Assembly (NCBI GenBank): GCA_037176885.1
Contig: JAWWNJ010000157.1
Coordinates: 62,001-126,000, forward strand
Source of the DNA: Favolaschia claudopus
Taxonomy: Eukaryota; Basidiomycota; Agaricomycetes; Agaricales; Mycenaceae
Direction of reading: 5' to 3'
DNA length: 64,000 nucleotides
The notes under the pieces: model-generated
Database searches by the model: none
Seen by the model: only the letters and a program-made list of their open reading frames with translations
Told to the model about the DNA's origin: nothing
Shown here: positions 1 to 10,035 of the stretch, one piece after another
Numbering within the stretch: the first letter of the stretch is position 1
Layout: each line of letters starts with the position of its first letter
Made by a program: the position numbers and the translations under genes

Positions 1-2174
1 TGACCGTGTGGGTAAAATCGTCACCAGACTGAGTTCCATTGCACTCAGAACCAGTTCCCCCATCGCATGATGAATCCTCCGCTACACCTTCATGTGCAAC
101 TTGTGTAAATTGTTGGCATGCTAGGAAATAAAAACTCACAGCGCGCAAATGGTTCCGCAACTTCACTGCACAGCTGGTACAACGGCTCTCCCAGCTCGAT
201 AGCAACTTGTTGGCTATAGGGATCAAACCCTTTTGCTTTGTGGAATTCACGAAGGCCGGCATAGACATTGTCGTCCCAAGAACACCCATATATCTCTGTA
301 GAAAATGCCAGATCCGGTAATCCAAGTCGGGCAGCTTCATCCAGGTCGAGCCGCGGGGATCCAGATGGATTAAGCGACCAGAAAGCTGGACATTCTGGCC
401 AACCAAACGATGACGGCCCCAGTCGAAAATGCTCTGCTGGGCAGACCCACAAATACCCTTCACGCCCGGGGATGGGTGTAAGCCCCAGGGGATGGCCCAG
501 TGGGACCAGATGCTTGACAGTGATTTTGAAGCGAACTTGTTTGGTGACTAAAACTCACTCAATGATAAGCAACACGTGATGAACAGGGTTCGCACAATAG
601 TAATTCTCGAAATCTGAAGTGATTCCAGCCTTCTTGAAGATATAGTTTGCTTGGCTGATCCATGTGTCTTCAGAAGCCAACTCGATTGTGTGTTCAAAAA
701 AAGAGGTTTTGGATGAGATTCTTTTGGATGACATTCTGACAGGTGTTAGCTGCCAGTGCATGTGAAGGCAATGAGCTCTCATACCGAACCCAGCCGTTGT
801 GAATGTGCTCATCTTTGCCCTTACTCGAGTAATGGCATGAACGCCAATGCAACTCGGATGGAAATGCCAGAGGATGTGTGATCACTCTCCGCGGAAAGAA
901 TTGTTGACAAAATCTGCCAACAAGACCGAGACGAACCTCCGGCTCCTGGTCTATCATTGGATAGACCAAGTCCGAGGCCATACACTCTTGATAGATCCTC
1001 TGGTGGTAAATTTTCAAAGACATGGCTTTGCAGATGACTTGCTGCCGAAGTGTATGCGGGAGGGACAACACATCCTCCTGCAGGAATACTGCCTCAGGCT
1101 CTCCATGTTGAGTCTCGAGGCCTGCAACCGAAGAGGAGATGTCTATGCACAAACGGCCAGTTGAGCGATGAATGAAAAGGAAACCGTAGGGACTCTCGGA
1201 TAGGTTCAGCATCGTACAATCAACAATCCTAGATGCAGTAGCTCACCAGGTCGCGGGCTTCAAGGTACTTTTTCGCACTCTGGCAGACTGTTGATCAATG
1301 AGGGGGCATAGTGCACGTGTGCGACTTACATAGTATGCAGTGACCTGCTAGTAGTTCAGATTGTGTCATGACAGAGAGGACAACAACACACGGTGCACGC
1401 CCGGATATAGGTAAATACCATCTGTGAGTCATGGAGGTATATGGCTTCAAAATCTTTGAGGTTTACGAGATCAGAGTCTAAATCATGCTGTGAGATTCCG
1501 AACATACAGAATCAAGAGCCATGTGCGTACTGGTATGGAACACAGCTGCATTGAAGGTACGAGAGTGAGCTATCGCAAAGATTTGAAAAATGTGTGGGTG
1601 GCTATCGAAAGGGATTATCATAAATTGAATTTGATGCCATGACAGCAAAAAAAAGGGGTTCTGAATCACCGAATGGACATGTATCTAGCCACATCCTGCT
1701 CCCATTCCTGATATAAGGAACTAAGCCTCAGCTTACTCCTGAGATGGAAATATATCTCCACACACCGCTTTAGAGCCCTCCCCTTCGTACATGGCGACTA
1801 TATATCGGCTTGTTTTCCCATCGAGTGCAGCAGAATAAAGTTTTCGAACGCTGCACTGCCTCAGGCTCTGCCTCGAGATAACAGTCTGGATTTCGCTTTG
1901 CAGAATGATGTCCCCCATGGGAATTCGGCGATAGTCTGAATGATATTGGGCACAGACGGTGCAGAGAGGGGCGAAAATACCAGAACAAGGAGCATCCGTG
2001 TGAGTGATGAGATCTACCATTACTTTTCATTTGCTGGCATTCCAAAGGATGACAACGCAACTCACTTCCATTGACATGCACCTTCCACCCCAATGCACCG
2101 GGGATATGAAATTGAGGGCCATCTCCCCTACCGCCCGCACCACCAAACGTCCCACCTCCGCCCGCACCACCCAT
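1..2174 (-). CDS. Agaricomycete family of unknown function, Gly-rich start and SWDxxVYAGL/FHKAKGFDPYSQ C-terminal domain; runs off the left edge
   Basis: This is a multi-exon minus-strand gene. A Gly-rich N-terminus (ATG at 2174; an alternative upstream ATG lies at 2311 in another frame) is followed by an intron, then an exon from about 1943 reading NYRRIPMGDI and RKLYSAALDGKTSRYIVAMY. Later exons contain FLFIHRSTGRLCID (about 1170), HNGWVRYESS, DTWISQANYIFKKAGITSDF (about 640) and finally YLWVCPAEHFRLGPSSFGWP with SWDDNVYAGLREFHKAKGF (about 440-230). This order matches a large agaricomycete family I recognise from its recurring motifs but cannot name; its first part faintly resembles a kinase N-lobe. 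After an intron at about 150, an acidic Ser/Gly-rich tail appears to continue past position 1. A degraded second copy lies at 12.6-12.9 kb. Function is unknown and exon edges are approximate. Confidence 0.72.
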
Positions 2175-2588
2175 TCCTCCTGCACAAAAAGTTGTCTTCC
2201 GCGCGCCAGTACCTCGAAGTGCATTCTAGACGCACCATTGATTGTTATATGAGGGCGACGACCTATAAACTCGAACTCTCCACTATCCTGCTCATCGTCG
2301 TATTCATACATCGTAGAGGACAAGTGGAAGAGAGAAAGAGGGAGGGGGAGAAGCTCAAGCACCGTCTCCAAGCAACACGAGTTCATCAGAAAGAAGAGTG
2401 TCACGTCACATCGTCACACATCAAATTTCCCTTGTTCTCAACCTTCATTGTCTTCTGCTCAATCCACCGACTGCCACGCCGCTTGCCAGCCATGTCACGG
2501 AGCTGGACGACTACAACAGCGCGAGTCTCTGCGACCAGCTCTTTTCGAGCGTTCCTTGGCTGGATTTTTTCTTATCCTTGTTCAAAAC
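2175..2588. other. Upstream region of the gene above; no supported gene
   Basis: Contains only short overlapping frames. The ATG at 2311 on the minus strand could be an alternative start or an upstream frame of the 0-2 kb gene. Nothing else is supported. Confidence 0.4.
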
Positions 2589-2596
2589 CCGTCAAC

Positions 2597-3239
2597 TAGG
2601 GATGGACACCGTACCGTATACGGTACGGCCCGTACACTTTACGGTGCCTTACGGCGGTTACCCCGGACGTAACCGTAACCGTATAGGTCAACTTGGAGGC
2701 CTATACGGGACGGTACGGCATGTTTTACGGGGTGTTTACGGGGTCATACGGCCGTACTATTTCTCACCCACTTATTTTGCTCAGGGAGGGTCAGTTTTGA
2801 CTGCGGGGCAACTGTGGGGAGCTAGTTGAGGGTAAGCCTTCGATGCTTGAACAGTTTCGGGCTATTTTGTGGACACTGAGTGTGTTTGCGTACGATGAGT
2901 TGGCAAAAGGACTGAGCCGGAGACCATCCGGCACAGCGGTATTCAGCCGAGGGGTCGAGAACTGATGGGATGCAGACAAGATAGATAGCCGTCGTTAGCC
3001 GACAGAGTGTGCTGATGCATCCTCTTGAGCCGAACCCTGATAATCTGCTCCCGCGGAGTGATGTGGGTACGGGCCGTACAGTGCCGTATACGGCCGTACA
3101 GATACGGCTTCATACGGCAGCAGTGACGGCACCTCCCCGTACCGTAAATGCGGGCCTCGAGACCCTGTACGGGACGGCTACGGGTCCCGTATTGTACGGT
3201 GCCGTACGCCGTATTTTACGGTTACGGTGTCCATCCCTA
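2597..3239. mobile_element. hAT-type miniature transposon (MITE) with TACGG-rich subterminal repeats
   Basis: The 643-bp element starts TAGGGATGGACACCGTA and ends with the inverse TACGGTGTCCATCCCTA. It is flanked by an exact 8-bp direct repeat CCGTCAAC at 2589-2596 and 3240-3247. An 8-bp target duplication plus termini fitting YARNG is the signature of the hAT superfamily. The outer 150 bp on both sides are packed with TACGG/CCGTA words, often palindromic as in CCGTATACGG, like the subterminal binding sites of hAT transposases. No coding sequence is convincing inside, so it is non-autonomous. It sits in intergenic DNA between the 0-2 kb gene and the SDR gene. Confidence 0.92.
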
Positions 3240-3247
3240 CCGTCAAC

Positions 3248-4158
3248 TCCGACTCAGGCTTCAGCGAAATTCGAATCGTTCGCTCAAAATTCGGAGTCTT
3301 TTCCAACCAAGAACTTGCTCACAGACTTAGTCATTGGGACTCTCTTCCAGACCATTCCGTTTTCTAGTCCTTATCGTCGCTGTGCTTTCTTGCCTTCGAG
3401 ATTCACCAGGTTAGGCTTTCAATTCAATTCGACGTATGCTTCGGTTTTCTCCGATCTGGATAATCTTGCTAGTTTTGTGAAATCCTGTCCTTGACTGGTC
3501 CTTGACTGAGACTTGACTCAGACTCGTATCCCCTCTTTGGTTTCGGAAGGTGCTCTTGAATCCTTTCATTTACAATCTGCTTCGATGCTAATCTTTCTAC
3601 GGTATACTTTCACTCGTTGTTCAGAGTCTCAGGATTTTGTCAATGATGACGGTGTCAATATTTCCACAGCGCAAGCTGGCTTGACGAACGACAGATACTC
3701 ACAGCTCAACTCCGATTACGGTATTCAAAGTCAAGTCGGCTCTCCGCAAACTACTACTAAAACCAAATTTATGTAGGTCCTCTATTACCCTTCTCAGATT
3801 ACTCTGAAGTTCTGACTGCGAATTGATAGCACTCAAAGGAGTTGTAAGGGGTATCCGCACGCAATCCTTAACGACATTCGAGTTCTGTTCAGTCACGGTG
3901 TGCGAATCAGGTTCGACTCCTGACGGCTCCGTTCAAAGGACGGAGAATTGTTTTTTTTTCCCCGCTGAATCGCTAGGAAAATTAATTCATCTACCCACAG
4001 AAACCCCGCGAAACCTCTTACCTCAAATTACAGTGAAACAGGCTGACAGCTGATCGGACTGGATGAAGATTGTGATGACGTGAGTGCGACGGATCAACAT
4101 TGATGAATGGTTAAAATGCGCGAACATCCTCAAAACACCTCGTCTCTCATTTGCCTCC
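3248..4158. other. Intergenic; no recognised gene
   Basis: Only short unrecognised frames are seen. A tRNA-like T-arm followed by a T-run (separate entry) is the only structure noted. Confidence 0.4.
3907..3959 (+). repeat. tRNA-like B-box/T-arm with Pol III-type terminator (SINE 3' part?)
   Basis: TCAGG-TTCGACT-CCTGA (3907-3923) folds as a perfect 5-bp T-arm with a 7-nt loop matching a Pol III B box, and a run of nine T follows at 3951-3959. A matching 5' acceptor strand and a good A box are not evident, so this is more likely a tRNA-derived SINE remnant than a tRNA gene. Similar T-arms occur at about 6.23, 32.34, 35.1, 35.48 and 37.74 kb. Confidence 0.45.
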
Positions 4159-5251
4159 ATGCCTTCCCTCAAGCTTTCTGACGTCCGAGCCTCCAACGCA
4201 GCCTGGAAGCCCGCCTACGCCCCCGTCGCCATCTTCGTCGGCGGCACCTCGGGCATCGGCAAAGCCGTCGCAGAAGCCTTCGCCCGTGCCACCAAAGGCA
4301 ACGCACATATCGTCCTCATCGGCAGAAACCGCACCGCAGCGGAATCCATCCTCTCCAAGCTCCCGCCTCCTCCGAAACAATCGCCCAATCTCACCCGCGA
4401 ATTCTTGCCCTGCGACCTGTCCCGGATTCCAAACGTCCACGAAGCCACCGCCGCGCTGTTGCAACGCTTCCCGCAGGGCATCAACTTCCTCTTCCTCACT
4501 GCCGGCGCGATGTCGTTTTCCGGGCTCGACCTGAACGAGGACGGGATCGATAAACAGCTCGCCTTGCAATATTATAGCAGATGGGCCTTCATCTCTGACC
4601 TCCTCCCCGCACTGCGCGCCGCACAAGCTGCAGGCCAAGAAGCCCGCGTCTCAGCCATCCACACCGCAGGTCGAGGCGGCCCCGTCGATCTGAATGACAT
4701 CGGCCTCGTGAACACGCTGACGGATCTACGGCTGAAGACGATGGGGAAGCTCATTTCGAGCTTGGCTTCGTACCAAGACCTGATGGTAGAGAGTTTCGGG
4801 GAGCGGAACTCTTCGATATCGTTCGCGCATACGTTCCCTGGCCTGGTGGATACGCCGCTTATGAAGGTGTCGTCGTCGAAAATTATGAGGATGCTGTATC
4901 CTGTGCGGTACCTCCTCTTCCCGCCGCTGTGGTGGGCGATGTCGCCTGAGGAGTGTGGTGAGAGGCAGCTATATGGATTATTGAATGTGAGTTTAATCTT
5001 GCTGGTGTTTTCCCACTTCGTTCTTGCGCTATTTGCCATACGTTCTGGATTTCCCGCATATCCTGCTATCCTCTGTTCGTTTCTTTTTCTGACAGAATAT
5101 TCCATCACAGGCACCTGCCGGCGCCTCGCGCATCACCAGCGACGGAACCGACATGGGTCTCAACGGACAAGGCGACAAAACGTGGGCCGAGGCACGGGAG
5201 AAGTTGTGGGCGCATACCGAGAAGGTGGTTGGGAAGGGCGTGTCGAGCTGA
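4159..5251 (+). CDS. Short-chain dehydrogenase/reductase (SDR), NAD(P)-binding
   Basis: Two exons, 4159-4986 and 5111-5251, with a phase-0 intron (GTGAGT to CACAG) give 322 aa. The start MPSLKLSDV at 4159 is preferred over an in-frame upstream extension because it begins the family-like N-terminus just before the Rossmann fold. The cofactor motif GGTSGIGKAVAEAF (about residues 32-45) is intact, followed by VLIGRNR (typical NADP-preferring turn) and FLFLTAGAMSF, the equivalent of the NNAG segment. The catalytic YxxxK is not canonical: the likely position reads SYQDLMVESF, with Met where Lys is expected, a pattern I associate with a fungal SDR subfamily. FAHTFPGLVDTPLM is the usual PG motif region. 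Probably a cytosolic oxidoreductase; substrate unknown. Confidence 0.88.
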
Positions 5252-8200
5252 ACGAATTCATATTACTTGACTGCATGCTGTCTCGCTTACACTCCTAAGT
5301 AGCAAATTACTAGTCTTAATCGCCGTAATCATTCGGTTTTATCGTCTTTACGTTTAGGTATAGATCGCCCATATCTCAAAGCTCAGCGGGACTACGGTCG
5401 GAGCGGTATAGGGTGGAAGCGGCGCCCGTTTGTACATGTTCGCAATCTGGTGGCAGTAGATACCCTGGTCCGTCCAGCCCAGTTCCACTCTGGGTGGCGG
5501 TTTGGGTTGTTGTAAATTTCTCGAGTTTTCTTCTTCTTCTTCGTTTTGCAAGATATAGAACGCATTCTACCGCCCATTACGGAGTGGAAAAGTCAACGTA
5601 TAGCGTCGAAGTATGCGCTTATATTTCATTCTCATTTCTGTTTCCGCTGACTGTGATTCAGAAGACGGTTCAAGGTATGTACTATGGATCTACGCTCTCT
5701 CGCCCTCCTTGCATGTCAATCAACTTAAAATCCAAAACCTCGAAAGGTTCGCCCCCGTCTGCAAACTTGAAGTTCTAACTCATCTTCATCAGAGCTCTGT
5801 AAACTGAAAATCCCGACCTAGTGCGCGCACACACTTGCCATGCATATTGGTTTACATAACAGCAATGATCGTTCAACTCGCACTCGAGGTTCAACCCCTC
5901 CGTTCCGAATTGTTCCTCTTGATGGTGATACCATTCTTTTTATTCTTTGGCGAGTCAGGGAAGTCCAGATGGTTCGTCGTGTTTTACTTGAATATACAAC
6001 AGGTATTCACTTCGTTCGTAGCGCATCATCCGTCAGCTCTGAACTCCCGCCCTAAGGTTCCGGATACCTCTCCTTCGCCATTTAATCAACACCGCCAGTG
6101 CGGTTCAATCTACCTAGCTAGGCACCTCCGGTGTGCGCCTGGAAAGGCCGATCCAAGAAAGAAAGGTCGGTCGCCAACGGTCGAACACCCGCCATGCAAG
6201 TCTACCACTTCAGCTCGAACGTAACTCAGTTCGAATCTAGGCGACCCTGTGTGTATTTGCGGTAGTATGCTCATTTTTCTTCTGGTGGTAGCCTATTTTG
6301 CCTCTGCTTATTAGAAAATATGTCGTCGTTTGTTGGCGCTCCATATCGACTACTATCGAGTGCGAAACAAAGAGCAGCAAATATATATTCGAGTTTCCTG
6401 GCGATCGGTACAGCACGAGCTTCGCCTTGGATAACTTGCTTCCTCCTGGTACGCTGGAACGCAATGCAGAGGTCCTGGACCATTGTGGGACGGATGAAGC
6501 TGCGGGTGGGAGAGATAGGCAGATAATAAGGCAGAGACGGGGTGCCGTGAGCCGGATAATAGGTGTACCGTTACAGTTGCGTGAAGAATAAACGAGGGAA
6601 ACCGGCCCGCGAGCAGAGTGATGTTGGAATAGACAGGAGTATTTGGGCTATGATTATATGTTTGAGTACGCGGAGGTGCGGAGGTATCGACAAAGATAGT
6701 GATAAGTATTTACGAAATCCGAAGCAACGCCGGATGAAGACAGACGAGACAGAGAAGAGACACCAAGCGAACACTTGAGATTTGAGAGTAAAGCGGCGGC
6801 CGACGACGGAATAGAATTCAGGAGCGGTTTGCAGAAAGAAGCAAGAGGGTGGCAGGTGAGGTGCAAGGAACAGCAGGAAGGAGATTTGCAGTCCTAACTT
6901 TGAGCGAGCGAGCCTGAGCCAGGGGAAAGTTGTTGATTTTCCGTGAGTGAAACTTGAAGAAAATCTATTTAGAGAGGATGCATCAGTGACTGAATTTCGG
7001 ATGAACGAAGCAGCGGACACACCTTTTCAGTGGCCCAAAGTACTAGCTCTTTCAACTGATTCTCGTGGATCACTGGGGTACCATGGCTAAGATGTCTGCA
7101 TGCCTTGCCGCCGTGTTGCCAGTGGGCTTAGCCGGCGGCCGGGGCGAAACGACAGCGCGGAGGCCATATGTAGGTCACATAGGGAGCGCGCGGAAGACGT
7201 CGCCGCCGCCGTTAGTCGTTTGCAAGACGGCAGCCCGCTCGTCGTCGAAGAAGACGATGACGAGGAGGTTGCTTGGTCCAATTTGGCTGATGCGCGGAGT
7301 ATTTGGCGGCGTCGTTCGATGCCATCAACCTCCTTCTTGTTCCCAACGTCCATGACCTTGGTCGATTTTATGTTTCTTTCGCCAGCGGGATACTGGGTGA
7401 CGATCTTCCTTCTTTTAACTCCCACCAATGGATCGTCACTGTGGCAACTTGCTGCCCTCGACCTTGTCCTTTCATGACGAGTCTTCTCCTGTCTTCTCTT
7501 GAAGTTCTTGTCACTCTCGAGTCTCCCCGCAGCGCTTGCGTCTAAGGAAAAGATCCACGAATTTCGAATATCGCACACATTTCTTGTGTGTCTGACTTAC
7601 TCTTCACACAATGCCGCTTCTCATTTACTTGAGAAATTCTGGATCGCTGAACGGGCTGTTTTTTTCGCCCGCGGGCTATCATCCAACGTGGTGCACTATT
7701 TTCCCGTATATACGCTCCTTTAGCTCGGCGTCGATATCTGGGTACATTCCGAATCGTCGGGCTCAATAAATCTGTCTTGACTTCTTTCAGTGACCCTTCC
7801 GCTCTTCATTTCATTCGATTGTGTTTTTCTTCATTCGTGTCTGTCAGATTTGGTACAAAATCGACCTTCATATCCTACATATCCTACGGGAAAGCCCCTT
7901 TGGAATAGTGTACCCTCGACGCCCTACATCGAAACTCTATCGCTCGGATTGGCGCACACTTGGACTTCGGCTCGATTACTTCATTGCTTCAGGACGATCC
8001 CCATGAGACCGGGGTGTTTCTGGTACGCTGTGTTAACCTTTGAATTATATATTATGTACATATTTGCTGACGAACTTAAAGCCTGTTACCCCCGTACCCG
8101 GAAATCTTCCCAGTCGGCGACTTGGTGATGCGCTGTGCGTGCGGTGTTTTGAGTTCGAGTTCGACTCTCTGTTTCCCTGATTTTCTCCTTTCAGGGTCAA

Positions 8201-8477
8201 ATGACACGATAAAGCCTAGTCTCATGATACAAGCGTCGCGCCCGCTTTGGGGCGCTATTCATTTTGTTTGAATTAAGGAAGAACCCGCCAGGTACATTCT
8301 TTCTATCAGTTCTTTATTCGATTCTCAACGCAATTCGAAGCCACCTCGCCACCATCTGTTTGGGGTTTTTTTCTCAGTCTCCCACAGAAACAGTCACAAA
8401 TTATACTGTACATGCATTCGATGGAGGACAGAACAAAACATTCTCCGTACTAGATGGGCAGCCTTCCAACCCCGCCT
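5252..8477. other. Long intergenic stretch without a supported gene
   Basis: Only overlapping short frames on both strands, none with a recognisable motif or consistent exon structure. Around 7.1-7.5 kb three frames overlap (for example minus 7087-7578, 163 aa, and plus 7100-7477, 125 aa, acidic EEDDDEE stretch), but none can be chosen. A tRNA-like T-arm (CTCAG-TTCGAAT-CTAGG followed by CGACCC) lies at about 6225-6247. Confidence 0.4.
6221..6247 (+). repeat. Degenerate tRNA-like 3' end (SINE-related)
   Basis: An imperfect T-arm with TTCGAAT loop is followed directly by CGACCC, the same 3' acceptor strand seen in the two SINE copies at 32.3 and 37.7 kb. The 5' half is not clearly present; GGTCGG occurs at about 6163. 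Confidence 0.3.
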
Positions 8478-8879
8478 TCAATCAAGCCCTCCAGGAATAA
8501 TATACACAATAACCTCATTATCCCTATTCACCGCCGCCGCCGCCTGACTCTGCACATTGACACCCAAATCAATCTGACTCCCCCACGGCACCCCCGTCGC
8601 CGCCGACCAACTCGTCCCGACCGGCTCGACAAACTGCGACCCCGCGACGCGCCAGAACGCCGGCCCCGCGCCGTCCCAGTAGAACGCGTACCCGGTGTAG
8701 CTGTACGCGAACCCGAGGAGGAAGTTTGTTACGGTGTTGTTGGAGGCGTTGGCGGCGACGGGCGCGGGCATGATGCCGACGCAGTTGGTGATGCCGCCGT
8801 TGGAGTCGTCGGAGAGGTGGTGGAGGTTTCCTGGGCCGCGGACGGTGACGATGGGGGCGAGTCCGTGCGTGTAGGTCAT
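8478..8879 (-). CDS. Small protein of unknown function, paralogue A (133 aa)
   Basis: A single-exon frame starts MTYTHGLAPIVTVRGPGNLH and ends EVIVYIIPGGLD. It is about 85-90 percent identical by eye to the 132-aa protein at 55774-56172 on the opposite strand; differences are mostly conservative (Tyr/Phe, Val/Ile, Asn/Glu changes), which indicates selection on the protein. No signal peptide or membrane helix is seen. The sequence is rich in Gly, Asn, Val and aromatic residues (FAYSYTGYAFYWDG), suggesting a compact beta protein. I do not recognise the family. A conserved TATA element lies about 115 bp upstream, and the flanking DNA is duplicated with the gene. Confidence 0.82.
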   Translation of the reverse strand: MTYTHGLAPIVTVRGPGNLHHLSDDSNGGITNCVGIMPAPVAANASNNTVTNFLLGFAYSYTGYAFYWDGAGPAFWRVAGSQFVEPVGTSWSAATGVPWGSQIDLGVNVQSQAAAAVNRDNEVIVYIIPGGLD

Positions 8880-8992
8880 TCTTGTCTGGCTATTCTGTGA
8901 GATAATCAGACGATTGAACTCTGGCTCAAAGGAGGGAGGTCGTACTGGGAGTGGGCTCGTAGGACTCGATGAGTGGAGGTATGGTATACCCT

Positions 8993-9000
8993 GCTTTATA
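8993..9000 (-). promoter_or_regulatory. TATA element of paralogue A
   Basis: TATAAAGC on the minus strand about 115 bp before the ATG is conserved with ATATAAAGC before paralogue B (55627), while most of the surrounding upstream DNA has diverged. Confidence 0.55.
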
Positions 9001-9480
9001 TCGCTCCTCGACTATATTGATCATGAATTCGAGCGCCGATTCAATACTCTGTTCGACCGATTTTCAAGGAATCGAACCATTTCTTCTGCCAATGGCTACT
9101 CGTCGGCGATTCTCCCGCTGTTTGCGAATCTTCTATGCCACAGGTATTATGATGGAAGTGCATCGATAGCTATGTATCTGGATGTTGTGCTGTTGGAACA
9201 CCGGTAAGACAGCATACTTAGTTGACTTTCCCAAATAAAACTTGCCAAGAACTCTAGAAGCGCTGCTTGGACATGACATTCTTTCATGCTGGAATTCATA
9301 CCAGCGTCAAAGGCAATATAGTTTTGAATTGCATGGAATGATGAATGGAAACGAATTGTACAGGAAAACTTGAAATCATTTTTATGGGAGGTCTTCTCTT
9401 CGTCGCCGGTTGATCAGGAACAGGATTCCTTTGAGCGCTGAGGGCGAAGCTGGGCATACCATTTCAATCATCGTGCGTGA

Positions 9481-10035
9481 AATTTGAGTTCATTCCAGCG
9501 TCGTGTAATTGAGCGTTGATTATGACAAGGTCGGTGTTCGACATGGAGGATAAGTATATAGCGAAGCTTACTTAACCGTCGGGAAATTGGATAACTTGCA
9601 ACCAAGTGTAAGTCTCAAGAGCTCAGGTTAAATCCAATTTGCGAGGACAAAGTGAAGAAGAGACTCAGGCAAACAAAAAAACAAAAAGCGCAATCAATCC
9701 GCGGGTCACTGAATCTAGGTTGTATGGGAATAAATATTGTGTCACCTTCTGCGAGCCAAAGGCTATGTATGTAAATGGATTAGGTAGAAAAGGAATTCAA
9801 ATACTTCAGGACTTGAGCTTCACGCTGCAGCGGTGAATTTCACCAATTTTCAACTAGACGCCCGAGCAGCCCAGCGCTAAACGCTGAACAGCGCTTAATA
9901 ACACGTAACGCTTACGAAGCAGTGATCAAGGTCACAGGCACGTGTCTAAACAGCAACTTGCCTCGTGCGTTTCTCTTTTTCCGCTGCGCCTCGAAGACCA
10001 AATCTTTGCCAAATCTCTCAACCTCCGAACTACAG
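9481..10035. other. Intergenic upstream of the F-box gene
   Basis: No gene seen. The last 130 bp should hold the promoter of the F-box gene; no clear TATA box was noted. Confidence 0.4.

Larger units (their letters stand above)
8478..9480 (-). repeat. Inverted segmental duplication, copy A (gene plus promoter)
   Basis: The upstream DNA matches that of paralogue B. CGCTGGTATGAATTCCAGC followed by ATGAAAGAATGTCAT (minus strand, about 9271-9310) corresponds to CGCTGGTATGGATTCCCGC and ATGAAAGAATGTCAT at about 55424-55457. Weaker similarity continues to about 9480 (CTGTTCCT, CCATTCATCATT). Copy B is 55250-56250 in opposite orientation, so the unit is about 0.8-1 kb. Confidence 0.8.

Noticed and set aside
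2027..2311. MYEYDDEQ frame as N-terminus of the left-edge gene
   Set aside because: The overlapping Gly-rich frame starting at 2174 splices in phase to NYRRIPMGDI and matches the family style better; the other is kept only as an alternative.
3907..3959. Functional tRNA gene
   Set aside because: Perfect T-arm and T-run but no matching 5' acceptor strand, D arm or anticodon arm at the right spacing.
4147..4638. 163-aa minus frame opposite the SDR gene
   Set aside because: Antisense shadow of a GC-rich coding exon; no motif, and the plus-strand SDR explains the region.
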